In this document: in pieces, positions 28,384-37,750 of the stretch
Layout: each line of letters starts with the position of its first letter
How positions within the stretch are numbered: position 1 is the stretch's first letter
Notes under the pieces: generated by a model
What the model saw: the letters and a program-made list of their open reading frames with translations, nothing else
Told to the model about the DNA's origin: nothing
The model's database searches: none
NCBI RefSeq assembly: GCF_016892625.1
Contig: NZ_JAFEMW010000006.1
Span: forward strand, 310,001 to 374,000
Length of the DNA: 64,000 nt
DNA from: Brevibacterium sp. RIT 803
GTDB lineage: Bacteria > Actinomycetota > Actinomycetes > Actinomycetales > Brevibacteriaceae
Reading direction: 5' to 3'
Position numbers and translations under genes: made by a program

Positions 28384-29736
28384 CTACAGAAGGAAGGGAG
28401 CCATGATCGACAGGATGATGAGCATCATCGCCCCGCCAAGGCGGGAGGCGATCTGAAGGAACGGCATCAACTCGAGTCGACCAGCCGCTGAGAGGACGGC
28501 GACGTCTCCCGACCCGCCCATATCGGCCATTCCGAGGCCGCCGCTGATGGAAGATTCGACGAAGTAGAAGCCGACCAGCATTCCTGCCCCGCCCGCGGCT
28601 GCGGCCGCAACGATTACGGTCACCACGACGATGAGGAGGTAGCGAGGGTCGGACGCGATTTCGACGATGGCATCGAAATCGACCATGCCTGCGCTGATTG
28701 AGACGAGAACGGCTGGGATCCATGCGTGCGAGATGAAGTTGTACCACTGCTCAGCACCGAGGTTGAGGTGTTCCGGCAGGAGGTTGAAGATCTTGAGGAC
28801 GGCAGCCACAACAATGATCCACACATAGGCATGCAACCCGGGAATCAGGGACGACAGGATCTCACCGACCATGTAGATCGTGATCGACAGTACTAATCCA
28901 ACGGTGATGTCTTTGATCGTAAGGGGTGCTTCGTCCGAGGCCTTCGAATAGTCGAAATCGCCTTTACGCATCATTCGGCCTTCGCCGCTGAAGCTCTTTG
29001 CCTTCACAGTCTTACCGATTCCGTTGAGGATTCCCGCGACGACGATGCACACGACGTTGGCGACGATGACGGCGGGGGCGATCTGTTCGAGGAACGAACC
29101 GGCGTCTCCTCCGCTGGCTGAGGCGAAGATTTCCGACATTGGCACCGCGCCCGCCGCCATGCCGCCGCCCATGACGGGTCCTACGACCAACATGACCGCT
29201 CGGCCGACGCCGAAGCCGGTGATCAGACCCATCAGTGCGCCGACGAGAAAGGCTGTGACGACGCCGGCGATGATTGGGAAGAAGAAGCGCGCGCCGACGC
29301 TGACCAGCAGCTTCCGATTCATTCCAAGAATCGATCCGACGATGAGACCCGTGACAACGAGTTCGGAGAAGCCGAGTTCGTTGTAGAAAGAATCAGCCAA
29401 GTCCGCGAATTCTTGAGGGAAGACCCCGGTGAAGACGATCAAGGCTGGAACTACGATGCACAGCAGCGATCCTCCTCCGAATGTATTGAAAACGGGGATC
29501 GAGTCGCCGATGTATTTCAGTGCACCCCCGATGATCATCGCGATCGCCATTCCGCTGACGATGTTGACTGGCATGACATTGAGGAAAATGGCCGCGATGA
29601 TCACCACGAGGAAGGCCAAGTAGAAGGGCCAGGGGAAGCCCATTATTGTGAGCTGTCTGCGGTTCTGATGAAGGTTTTGCTCTGGTGCCTCAACTTTGCT
29701 GCGAGTCTGCGCAGTCTGAGATTCGTAATGCGTCAT
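28384..29736 (-). CDS. 2-hydroxycarboxylate transporter family protein (CitS/MalS type)
   Basis: 450 residues with 10 or more hydrophobic helices. Two family signature loops are seen: GGGMAAGAVPMSEIFA in the N-terminal half and GGLGMADMGGSGDVAVLSAA in the C-terminal half, the re-entrant loops that form the substrate site. The family imports citrate, malate or similar 2-hydroxycarboxylates with sodium or protons. The tartrate/D-malate dehydrogenase gene upstream fits a C4 hydroxy-acid substrate. It lies between that gene and the broken dehydratase on the same strand. Confidence 0.9.
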   Translation of the reverse strand: MTHYESQTAQTRSKVEAPEQNLHQNRRQLTIMGFPWPFYLAFLVVIIAAIFLNVMPVNIVSGMAIAMIIGGALKYIGDSIPVFNTFGGGSLLCIVVPALIVFTGVFPQEFADLADSFYNELGFSELVVTGLIVGSILGMNRKLLVSVGARFFFPIIAGVVTAFLVGALMGLITGFGVGRAVMLVVGPVMGGGMAAGAVPMSEIFASASGGDAGSFLEQIAPAVIVANVVCIVVAGILNGIGKTVKAKSFSGEGRMMRKGDFDYSKASDEAPLTIKDITVGLVLSITIYMVGEILSSLIPGLHAYVWIIVVAAVLKIFNLLPEHLNLGAEQWYNFISHAWIPAVLVSISAGMVDFDAIVEIASDPRYLLIVVVTVIVAAAAAGGAGMLVGFYFVESSISGGLGMADMGGSGDVAVLSAAGRLELMPFLQIASRLGGAMMLIILSIMAPFLL

Positions 29737-29926
29737 TGCATCTCCGATTTCGGGTTGGACTATGCGCGCAATGCGCTAAGCCCTCCGGCATCGCATATTG
29801 CGCAACGTTTGGTTCTTGAACGAGATTCGAGTGACCGCTGATCTACTCGAGAGGCCGCTAGCCTCGCCTCAACTATGGTTCGCTGTCGACGAGCCACGCC
29901 TGAAGGGTGTTCTCTGCCAGGCTGCT

Positions 29927-30997
29927 TCACTCCCCTCGAAGCACGTCGATGATGGCTTGACCAAGTGTCTCTGTGGTTCCCTGTCCTCCGACGTCGGGCG
30001 TCAGCACAGTTGGGTCTGCGCTTCGGAGGACTTCGTCGATGGCATTCTCAATTTCAGTTCCTGCCGCTTCAGAACCGAGGTGGTCGAGCATCATCGCTCC
30101 CGACCAGATCTGGCCGATCGGGTTGGCAATTCCTTTGCCGGCGATGTCGGGTGCCGAACCGTGGACGGGCTCAAAAAGGCTGGGAAATTCACCTGTCGGG
30201 TTGATGTTGGCACTTGGTGCCACACCGATCGTGCCCGTGCACGCAGGACCGAGGTCCGAGAGAATGTCGCCGAAGAGATTGGATGCGACGACGACGTCGA
30301 ACCATTCCGGGTGTTGAACGAAGTGAGCAGTGAGGATGTCGATGTGGAATTGGTTCGTCTCGATGCCTGGGTGATTTTCTTGGATCGCTTCGAATCTCGT
30401 GTCCCAGTACGGCATGGTGATCGAGATTCCGTTGCTCTTCGTCGCCGATGTCACCTTCTTGCGGCGATTCTCAGCCTGCGCGAAGGCATACTCCATGACA
30501 CGGTCGACGCCGATCCGCGTCATCACCGTCTCCTGCATGGCAAACTCACGGTCAGTTCCTTCGAACAGCACGCCGCCGGCGTTAGAGTATTCCCCTTCTG
30601 TGTTCTCTCGAACAACGAGGAAGTCAACGTCGCCGGGCCCTTTGTCGCGCAAGGGTGGAGTGATACCGGGAAGGATCTTGCATGGCCGGAGATTCACGTA
30701 TTGGTCGAACTGCCTTCTGAACTGCAGGAGGCTCCCCCACAGGGACACATGGTCGGGCACTACATCGGGCCAGCCAACAGCGCCGAAGTAGATCGAGTCG
30801 AACTCACTCAGCTGGTTCTTCCAGCCGTCAGGAAGCATTTGGCCGTGCTGCTGGTAGTACTCAACGCTGGCGAAATCGAACCATTCGAGCTCCACGTCAA
30901 CGCCATGACGCTGTGCGGCAGCTTCGACGGCCCGCACACCAATTGGCATGACTTCTTTTCCGATCCCGTCTCCCGGAATGACTGCAATCTTGGGCAT
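29927..30997 (-). CDS. Tartrate / D-malate dehydrogenase (isopropylmalate-dehydrogenase family)
   Basis: 356 residues of the beta-decarboxylating dehydrogenase family: IAVIPGDGIGKEV at the start, FGAVGWPD, VVRENTEGEYS, and the C-terminal metal/NAD region DILSDLGPACTGTIG and FEPVHGSAPDIAGKGIANP. The N-terminal variant (EWFDFASVEYYQQHGQMLP) matches TtuC/DmlA enzymes, not LeuB. These oxidise tartrate to 2-oxo-3-hydroxysuccinate or decarboxylate D-malate to pyruvate. The divergent LysR 189 bp away resembles a DmlR-style arrangement. Tartrate or D-malate cannot be decided from sequence. Confidence 0.9.
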   Translation of the reverse strand: MPKIAVIPGDGIGKEVMPIGVRAVEAAAQRHGVDVELEWFDFASVEYYQQHGQMLPDGWKNQLSEFDSIYFGAVGWPDVVPDHVSLWGSLLQFRRQFDQYVNLRPCKILPGITPPLRDKGPGDVDFLVVRENTEGEYSNAGGVLFEGTDREFAMQETVMTRIGVDRVMEYAFAQAENRRKKVTSATKSNGISITMPYWDTRFEAIQENHPGIETNQFHIDILTAHFVQHPEWFDVVVASNLFGDILSDLGPACTGTIGVAPSANINPTGEFPSLFEPVHGSAPDIAGKGIANPIGQIWSGAMMLDHLGSEAAGTEIENAIDEVLRSADPTVLTPDVGGQGTTETLGQAIIDVLRGE

Positions 30998-31185
30998 ATA
31001 GCTACCTCCACGTTTCTATGAGTCGGTCCCTTGATAGGAAGGATTCCGACGGCGCGCTGATTCGCTTGGCCACGAATCTAACAGCGAAATCAGTCGTTTC
31101 ACCCGCCGTTTGAATCAACTCAGGCTTGAACAAAATGCAATGGCGGGTCGGCCAATATTGGGCGTGCCCTCCCTAGACTGGGATC

Positions 31186-32109
31186 GTGAGAGTCGACGTT
31201 TTCCAGTTCTTCGCCACCATCGGCGAAGAGATGAACCTGACTGCAGCGGCCAGGTCAATGGGAATGTCGGTGTCAGCAGTGAGCAGGCGACTCACGCAAC
31301 TGGAGAACCGACTCGGAGTCCAGTTGATCAAACGCACCTCACGTCAGATGCTGCTGACCAGCGAGGGGCTGCGCTATTTCGAAGGCGCTCGACGCATCGT
31401 GCATGAGGCCGACGTACTGCACGCGGATATCTCCAACAGCGTCGACAGCGAACGTGGGACTCTCGTCGTATTCGGCACGTTGGGATTCGGGCGCACGCAC
31501 CTGTCTGAATTGGTGGCGGATTTTCACACTCTGTACCCAAATATTGAGATTCATCTAGAGCTCTCAGGCGACCCATTCGATCTGGAGAACACTCATTTCG
31601 ACATGCTCGTCGGAGTCGGTGCAGCAAAGGATTCTCAACTGACTTACCGCAGGCTTCTGACGAATCGCCGCGTGCTTTGCGCGTCACCTGACTACGTCAA
31701 TCGGAGAGGGTACCCGAGATCAGTTTCTGAGCTACCTGACCACGACTGCATCATTCTCAATGAGCATGAGCCCGACTTCACCCTGTGGAAGTTCGAGCTC
31801 GACGGCGTCGTCACACCGGTCCGGGTCCGTGGACCGCTGAGATGCAATGACGGCGACACTGTCACCAAATGGGCTGTTCTCGGGCACGGAATTGCGATGC
31901 GCTCGATTTGGAACGTCCGTCCGTTCTTGGAGAGCGGTCAATTGGTCCCGGTCTTGCCAGGTGTGCCGACCATTCGATCAGACGTCTACCTTGCTTTTCC
32001 CAACAATGAGTACTTCCCGCTCCGCGCCAGGCGCTTCACCGAGTTTCTGCAGCAGGAGATCCCCAAGCGGGTGAAGTCGGCAGCCGACTTCGTCGACTAC
32101 ACCGACTAA
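31186..32109 (+). CDS. LysR family regulator of the hydroxy-acid module
   Basis: 307 residues starting at GTG 31186. The N-terminal helix-turn-helix reads MNLTAAARSMGMSVSAVSRR, an effector-binding domain begins near residue 90, and EHEPDFTLWKF lies in its second lobe. It is divergent from the tartrate/D-malate dehydrogenase and probably activates it. The related pattern (SAVSRRLTQLENRLGVQLI) is like DmlR-subgroup LysR proteins. Confidence 0.9.
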   Translation: MRVDVFQFFATIGEEMNLTAAARSMGMSVSAVSRRLTQLENRLGVQLIKRTSRQMLLTSEGLRYFEGARRIVHEADVLHADISNSVDSERGTLVVFGTLGFGRTHLSELVADFHTLYPNIEIHLELSGDPFDLENTHFDMLVGVGAAKDSQLTYRRLLTNRRVLCASPDYVNRRGYPRSVSELPDHDCIILNEHEPDFTLWKFELDGVVTPVRVRGPLRCNDGDTVTKWAVLGHGIAMRSIWNVRPFLESGQLVPVLPGVPTIRSDVYLAFPNNEYFPLRARRFTEFLQQEIPKRVKSAADFVDYTD

Positions 32110-32162
32110 GCACCATCCCGGCGTTTCAAAAGACCCGCCCACTACTCAAAGGAGACAACACT

Positions 32163-33089
32163 ATGGCCAAGATACTCATTATGGGACTAGGAGCACTCGG
32201 CTCGGTCTACGCTGCGCTGATGAAGAGCGCCGGCCACGAAGTCCACGGAGTGGGGCTGGCAGTTGACCACATAGATGCGATCGCGGCTCATGGCCTAAGA
32301 GTCAGCGGTGCCAGCGGCGACCGCACGGTCCAACTCGACTCGGTGAGCACGACGGCCGACAGGCTCGCCGCAGATTTCGACCTGATTGTCATCGCCACGA
32401 AAGCCTATGACGTTGAGCAAGCAGCGCTCGATACAGCACCATTGGTCGGTCGGAACACAGTCGTCCAGTCGATCCAGAATGGAGTCGGATCGATGGATCT
32501 CGTCGCTCCGCATCTTCCGCAATCTCAACTATGCCTTGGGGTCGTGGGCGGATTCGGTGCCTCGGTACCCGAACCAGGACACGCCCATCACAACGGAATG
32601 GCATTAGTCCGCTTCTCTCCATATTCAGATCTGCCGATGCCTGAAGTCGACGAAGTGGTCGAGATCTGGCGATCCGCGGGCTTCGACGCCACCTCATTAC
32701 GCGACCCTTCCCGTGTCATCTGGGAAAAGCTGATCATGAATGTCGCATTCTCCGGTCCTGGAGTACTCAACAAGCTCACCATTGGCGACATGATGACAAC
32801 CGAAAACGCCTGGCAGGTCTCTAAGGCTTGCCTCTTGGAAGCGTTCGCTGTCGCACAAGCACTGGAAGTCCCAATCCAGATCACCGACCCGGTGCACCAC
32901 GTGCGTACGCTCGCAGGAAACATCCCTGACGCGAAGCCCTCCATGCTCCTCGACGCACTGCGGGGTTCCCGAGGTGAGATCGACGTGATCAACGGTTCCG
33001 TCGTCCGCTTCGGCGCAGAAGCCGGGGTGCCGACTCCTGTCAATTCGACGGTGGTCAATCTCGTCAAAGCATGGGAGACAACTCTCTAG
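32163..33089 (+). CDS. 2-dehydropantoate 2-reductase family protein (PanE/ApbA)
   Basis: 308 residues: N-terminal NAD(P) motif MGLGALGSVYAALMKSAGH, central QNGVGSMD, and the C-terminal helical domain with the conserved Lys/Asn pair in VIWEKLIMNVAFSGP. Such enzymes reduce 2-oxo acids. In a pantothenate gene setting it would be PanE, but here it follows a LysR gene inside an organic-acid island, so reduction of another 2-oxo acid is more likely. It starts 53 bp after the LysR stop and may be co-transcribed with it. The spacing SD AAAGGAG is good. Confidence 0.85.
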   Translation: MAKILIMGLGALGSVYAALMKSAGHEVHGVGLAVDHIDAIAAHGLRVSGASGDRTVQLDSVSTTADRLAADFDLIVIATKAYDVEQAALDTAPLVGRNTVVQSIQNGVGSMDLVAPHLPQSQLCLGVVGGFGASVPEPGHAHHNGMALVRFSPYSDLPMPEVDEVVEIWRSAGFDATSLRDPSRVIWEKLIMNVAFSGPGVLNKLTIGDMMTTENAWQVSKACLLEAFAVAQALEVPIQITDPVHHVRTLAGNIPDAKPSMLLDALRGSRGEIDVINGSVVRFGAEAGVPTPVNSTVVNLVKAWETTL

Positions 33090-33227
33090 ACCAAACGGCT
33101 GAAAGTTATAGCGCAGATCAAAAGCCAGGTCTCGTCGAATTTGGTTTCGGGCGACAGAAAGGAGATCGTCGAACTCAGTCGATAGGGGCTACCAACCGAG
33201 CCGACAGTCTGGGCCCGAGAAGGGCCA

Positions 33228-34169
33228 TCAAAGCAGATTCTGATACTCCGCATGCTCGAGAAGTAACTCTTCTTCAAGAACACTGGCGAGCTCGGCAACC
33301 CTGCCACGAGGTTTAGCATCTGACGGCCACGCCAATCCAACAGTCTGCACGAGATCGGCCTCTGCAATCCGGACAAAGGGGACATTTGGATACCCCTGGC
33401 GGATCACCGCCTGGATCGGTACGAACGTGAGCCCAGCCGAATGAGCGGACAGCTGCACGCCGGCGCTCACACTGCTGCCCCGGATCACCTTTCTCGGCTT
33501 CACACCGAGGCGTGTTAGGAAGTCAGACACTATTGCACCGAGGTTATGATCGGCGTGCATCAAAATGAGTCGCTGGCTTTGCAATATCGGCTTTAGCTTC
33601 GCCGCTGGCACACAACTACCCGATCGAAAGGAACCAGCATGGTCCCCAAGGGTTTTGAGAACTTCGCCAGCGACGACAACTTCTTCCTCGGTTATCATGT
33701 GAAAATCGACACCGGCCCCTGCACGAACAGCTGACATCACAGCCAGATCAAGATTCTTGGACCTGACCAGTCCCATCAAGTCCGCATTTGACAATCCAAA
33801 GAAGCTAATCTGCAACTCTGGGTGATGCCGCAAAATTGCCGAAAGGGCACGTGGTAGTAGGATTTCTGACCGCCATGTCGTGGCCCCCAAACGAACAGTC
33901 TCGCCAGCGAGCTGGCCCATATCAGCCAGATCTGTTTCCATTCGCGAGCGAAGCCGATTTACCGCTACGAGGTACTCGTAATAGCGATGTCCCTCAGGCG
34001 TCAGTTCCAACGGCTGGTTTGTCCGATCGATCAGAACGACACCCACTGATCGCTCTAGACGGGATAGATAGCGGCTTAATGCCGGTTGACTGATGAAGAG
34101 GGACTCGGCCGCGCGGGTGAGATTTCCCTGATCGATGATTGCTCGCAGATACCGCAGTGATTCTTCCAT
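33228..34169 (-). CDS. LysR family regulator of the dehydratase-decarboxylase operon
   Basis: 313 residues with the N-terminal HTH LTRAAESLFISQPALSRYLSRLE and an effector domain with ETVRLGATTWRS. It is divergent from the enolase-superfamily dehydratase operon and separated from it by 374 bp. A perfect 10-bp palindrome lies 15 bp upstream of its start codon. It probably controls the operon to its right. Confidence 0.9.
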   Translation of the reverse strand: MEESLRYLRAIIDQGNLTRAAESLFISQPALSRYLSRLERSVGVVLIDRTNQPLELTPEGHRYYEYLVAVNRLRSRMETDLADMGQLAGETVRLGATTWRSEILLPRALSAILRHHPELQISFFGLSNADLMGLVRSKNLDLAVMSAVRAGAGVDFHMITEEEVVVAGEVLKTLGDHAGSFRSGSCVPAAKLKPILQSQRLILMHADHNLGAIVSDFLTRLGVKPRKVIRGSSVSAGVQLSAHSAGLTFVPIQAVIRQGYPNVPFVRIAEADLVQTVGLAWPSDAKPRGRVAELASVLEEELLLEHAEYQNLL

Positions 34170-34184
34170 TATTCGCCTCCCATT

Positions 34185-34194
34185 ACATGCATGT
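34185..34194. promoter_or_regulatory. Palindrome upstream of lysR
   Basis: ACATGCATGT is a perfect 10-bp palindrome 15-25 bases before the LysR start at 34169. It could be an autoregulatory site; short enough that chance cannot be excluded. Confidence 0.3.
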
Positions 34195-34543
34195 TATGAC
34201 TTGTGGCAGGTTTTGGCATTGGACGACGGTGAGCGAGCTCACTTAGTGTCGATGTCGAGGGGGCTCTGGATGCAAAAGGAAATGAGAGGCATCTACTTGC
34301 GATAAACGAGGCCCTGAGGGAATAGGAAGCAGTTCTTCACTTGGGCGATGGGTCCATCGCTTAGGCGGTCCAAGTCCAAGTTGTCTACTCCCTGGAAACG
34401 ATTCAACTTTAACCAGAGTGTCTGAGGAAACGGTCGGACCGATCCGACACCTGTTCAAGCAAGCTTCATCTTGAGCTAAGGGGCCACAACGGCCGTCAAT
34501 GAGTAGCCAGTCGCACCTGGCTGCACTTCAAGAAAGGAATCGA
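34195..34543. other. Divergent intergenic region before the dehydratase operon
   Basis: About 350 bp with no credible gene. It must contain the promoter of the rightward operon. I see no T-run hairpin, riboswitch-like pattern or strong LysR box. AAAGGAAT before ATG 34544 is the ribosome-binding site that decides that start. Confidence 0.4.
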
Positions 34544-35680
34544 ATGGCCATCACATCAGTATCAGCACGGGGAGTACGCGTCCCCGTCACAGTCGACATC
34601 AGCCAGTCAACCCGAAAATTGAACCAACGAGATTACGTTATCGTTCAGATCCGAGATTCCAAATCCGAGTTCGTTGGTGAAGGACTGTCGTATGTTGGAA
34701 CGGCAGGTGCCAAGTCAGCCGTCGAGCTGATCGACGATGTCCTCTCATCGACGATTTTCGGTGGAGACCCAGCTGACACCTCAGGCTTGTACGCACGTCT
34801 GTATCAGGAAGGGCTCATGCAAGGCCGCCGAGGGATTCTCATCCGCTGCATTGCGGCAATTGATACAGCGCTTTGGGATCTTGCAGCAAAGCGAGCTGGT
34901 CTGCCTTTGGCATCCATGCTCGGAGGACATACAGGTCCGGTGCCGGCGTATGCTTCGGGCGGATACTACAAGGCGGGAGATACCGACAGGCCCCAAACAG
35001 TTCGCGAAGAAATCGAGTTCAACAAGTCGCTCGGGTTCAAAGACCACAAGATCAAAGTCGGCGGTGCCTCCGTCAAGGAAGATGCAGAACGCATCAAAGC
35101 AGCGATCTCCGTGTTGGACTCCAACGAGCGCTTGGCAGTAGACGCGAACAACGCCTACAAAACTCCAGCTGAAGCAATTCACGCCACGCGATCGCTGGAG
35201 GCCGCTACTGAAGGCCACGGGCTCTGGTGGATGGAAGAGCCCCTAACGCCGGATGATATTGCTGGCCACGCTCGTATAAGTCGATCCGTCGATACTCCAA
35301 TAGCCACAGGTGAAGTCCACCAGACACGACACGAATTCCTGCAACTCTTGCAGCAGGACGCTGCATCTATTCTCCAGACTGACGCGGGAGTTGTCGGTGG
35401 CATTACCGAATGGGTGACGATCGCCCGCACCGCGTTGTCGTTTGGCGTCCCCGTAGCACCGCATTGGCACGCGAATATTCACGTCCATCTGGTCGCCTCG
35501 GCGGAGAACGGCCTAGTAGTTGAACATTTCGCCAAGGCCAAGGGCATCTACAACATGGAGGAACTGATGACGCCAGAGAGTCGACTTGAGTTCAAGGACG
35601 GAAGCGTCATCGTTCCTGACCGACCAGGAATCGGATGGGAATTCGATACAGACAAGATCGCTCGGTATGAGGTGAAGTGA
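34544..35680 (+). CDS. Enolase-superfamily acid-sugar dehydratase (mandelate racemase subgroup)
   Basis: 378 residues. The N-terminal capping domain leads into the barrel with the catalytic KxK motif (HKIKVGG), metal ligands in AVDANNAY, WWMEEPLTP and PIATGEVHQ, and a His in APHWHANIHVHL. This is the full set for a racemase/dehydratase of the mandelate racemase subgroup. These remove the alpha proton of a hydroxy acid and usually eliminate water to give a 2-oxo acid. The product would suit the 2-oxo acid decarboxylase encoded downstream. First enzyme of an operon continuing to 39,744. Confidence 0.88.
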   Translation: MAITSVSARGVRVPVTVDISQSTRKLNQRDYVIVQIRDSKSEFVGEGLSYVGTAGAKSAVELIDDVLSSTIFGGDPADTSGLYARLYQEGLMQGRRGILIRCIAAIDTALWDLAAKRAGLPLASMLGGHTGPVPAYASGGYYKAGDTDRPQTVREEIEFNKSLGFKDHKIKVGGASVKEDAERIKAAISVLDSNERLAVDANNAYKTPAEAIHATRSLEAATEGHGLWWMEEPLTPDDIAGHARISRSVDTPIATGEVHQTRHEFLQLLQQDAASILQTDAGVVGGITEWVTIARTALSFGVPVAPHWHANIHVHLVASAENGLVVEHFAKAKGIYNMEELMTPESRLEFKDGSVIVPDRPGIGWEFDTDKIARYEVK

Positions 35681-35828
35681 GCTGAGTCAGATTGAACAAG
35701 TCTGGGCCGGAGCATCGACAGAATTGAGACCAAGGCAAGGGTGGCCGACGCAATGCGGTCAACGTATGCCACAGCGCGCCTCGAACGCCAAACCATCCTC
35801 TTAAGCCATATCAGTTGAAAGGCATGTA

Positions 35829-37124
35829 ATGACGCATCCTGAAACTCACAACAACCGCACAGAACAGCGCCCGTCGAGTAGGAGCGAGCCACCACAAGGC
35901 TGGCGACGGCTCAGACACGTTGGACCTGGGCTAATCATCGCCGCCACAGGAATCGGGGCTGGCGATATGGTCAACGGCCTCAACGCAGGAACGAATTACG
36001 GTGGCCTGCTGCTGTGGGCAATCATTCTGGGCACAGTCATAAAGTTCCCGCTCAGTGAGGCGACAGGAAGACTGTTCATGGTGACCGGCAAGACAGTGCT
36101 TGAGGCATGGCACGAATGGAGCAAAGCGGCTTCGGGATACTTCATGGTCTTCTTCATCCTTGCCAGCTTCATCACTGCTGCTGGAATCTGCTCCGCAGCA
36201 GGACTTGCTATGTCAGCGCTCTTCCCCGGTCTTATGCCGCTATGGGCATGGGCAATACTGCATTCGTTACTGGGATTCGTCCTAGTGTGGGTGGGCCGCT
36301 ATGGACTCTTCGAGAAGGTCATGGGAGTTCTCATCGGCCTCATGTTCATCACGGTTATCGCTCTGGCGCTCCTGACTGAACCGGACTACACCGCTCTTGG
36401 CACCGGGCTAATCCCGAACATTCCTGACGGTGCTTCGTTGGCTATTCTGGCGCTCATCGGTGGCATTGGTGGGTCGCAGTCATTGGCTTTCTACCCATAC
36501 TGGGTAAGGGAACGCGGTTGGACCAGCCCGAAATGGATCCCGATGATGCGAACAGACCTCACAGTTGGTTATGCCGCAACTGGAATCTTCATGCTGGCGA
36601 TGATGCTGATTGGCTCGGGACTACTTTTCGGCACAGGTCTAAACATCAGTGGCTCCGAAGGACTAGTGACACTGGTTCAACCGCTACAAGAGCGAGTCGG
36701 CTACGTGGCAAGGGTGATGTTCCTCATCGGTTTCTGGGCCGCGGCAACAAGTACGATCTTCGGAGTCTGGGACGGTAGCAGTCACCTGTTCGCTGACTTC
36801 ATCAGAATCGTCAAGAAGGCAACAGGAGAACAGGCCGCAGCCATACTCAACCCGAAAGGCATCTGGGCTCGGGGCTTCCTCGTCTTCATCGCCTTCCCAC
36901 CAATGGTCCTCTTGGTCTTTGACCGGCCCGTCCTACTTGTCATCATCTACTCGGCGCTCGGCGCAATCTTCTTCCCCTTCTTAGCAGCCTCACTGCTGTG
37001 GTTCATGAACAAAAAGGGCCTGGCAAAAGGGCATCGGAACGGAATACTTTCAAATGCCTTCCTGACGATAAGCGGGCTCTTCTTTGTAGTCTTCGGGATT
37101 CTCGCTGTCACAGGCGCGGTCTAG
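35829..37124 (+). CDS. NRAMP-like transporter lacking the metal-binding motifs
   Basis: 431 residues, about 11 hydrophobic helices, with the NRAMP-type start GPGLIIAATGIGAGDMVNGL. In true NRAMP metal transporters helix 1 has DPGN and helix 6 has MPH. Here these positions read GAGD and IGGSQSL, so divalent-metal transport is not expected. Placed between the dehydratase and decarboxylase genes on one strand, it is more likely the uptake system for the operon's organic substrate. Automatic annotation would call it a divalent metal transporter. Confidence 0.8.
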   Translation: MTHPETHNNRTEQRPSSRSEPPQGWRRLRHVGPGLIIAATGIGAGDMVNGLNAGTNYGGLLLWAIILGTVIKFPLSEATGRLFMVTGKTVLEAWHEWSKAASGYFMVFFILASFITAAGICSAAGLAMSALFPGLMPLWAWAILHSLLGFVLVWVGRYGLFEKVMGVLIGLMFITVIALALLTEPDYTALGTGLIPNIPDGASLAILALIGGIGGSQSLAFYPYWVRERGWTSPKWIPMMRTDLTVGYAATGIFMLAMMLIGSGLLFGTGLNISGSEGLVTLVQPLQERVGYVARVMFLIGFWAAATSTIFGVWDGSSHLFADFIRIVKKATGEQAAAILNPKGIWARGFLVFIAFPPMVLLVFDRPVLLVIIYSALGAIFFPFLAASLLWFMNKKGLAKGHRNGILSNAFLTISGLFFVVFGILAVTGAV

Positions 37125-37206
37125 TCCGGATGCAGAATCCAACAAGTAGTAAAACGAGGCAACAAAGCATAAAGCTGAAGCACCCATTGCTATCAGAAAG
37201 GCACCA

Positions 37207-37749
37207 ATGAGCTCTCTCACTTACGCACAGGCGGCAGCTCAGGGAATATGGAACTCACAAGTCGACGAGATCGGCTACATTCCCTCGGTTACGGTCGCCC
37301 CGGTCATTGATCATCTTGTAGAACTTGATGGGGGAAATAATGGACGATCGTCTCATGTCAACCCGCTGTCCCGCGAGGAAGAAGCAGTCGGAGTCATTGG
37401 CGCTCTCCCCCTTGCGGGTAAATTTGGGGCCGTCGTTATGCAGGACAACGGTTTCGGCAATAACATCACGGCGCTGACCACCTTCTCCATCTCCTACCAC
37501 CTGCCAATGCTCATTTTTGCCAATACCAGGGGGAGCCTCGGCGAATACAACTCGATGATTCATTCGGTCAGCCAGCCAGCGCCCGACTTGCTCCGCAGAT
37601 TGGGTCTGCCCGTCATTGAACTCGACAGGAGATCTTCTGCCCAAGACTGGGAAGACACGGTCTCCGAGGCCGGCAACCACGCGAAGATGACGTACCGCCC
37701 AGTCATCGTACTTGGATCATTCTGGAACACGGATGGAAAGGTCGCCTGA
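37207..37749 (+). CDS. ThDP-dependent 2-oxo acid decarboxylase, PYR-domain subunit
   Basis: 180 residues comprising only the N-terminal pyrimidine-binding domain: LSREEEAVGVIGALPLAGK has the conserved Glu that activates the thiamine ring, and QDNGFGNNITALTTF follows. Together with the next gene it forms a two-chain decarboxylase like sulfopyruvate (ComDE) or phosphonopyruvate decarboxylase. In most bacterial homologues the two domains are fused. The partner starts one base after its stop, so a 1:1 complex is expected. Confidence 0.85.
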   Translation: MSSLTYAQAAAQGIWNSQVDEIGYIPSVTVAPVIDHLVELDGGNNGRSSHVNPLSREEEAVGVIGALPLAGKFGAVVMQDNGFGNNITALTTFSISYHLPMLIFANTRGSLGEYNSMIHSVSQPAPDLLRRLGLPVIELDRRSSAQDWEDTVSEAGNHAKMTYRPVIVLGSFWNTDGKVA

Positions 37750-37750
37750 A

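Noticed and set aside
29798..31021. 407-codon plus-strand frame across the tartrate/D-malate dehydrogenase
   Set aside because: Antisense shadow; the minus strand encodes an intact dehydrogenase with all motifs.
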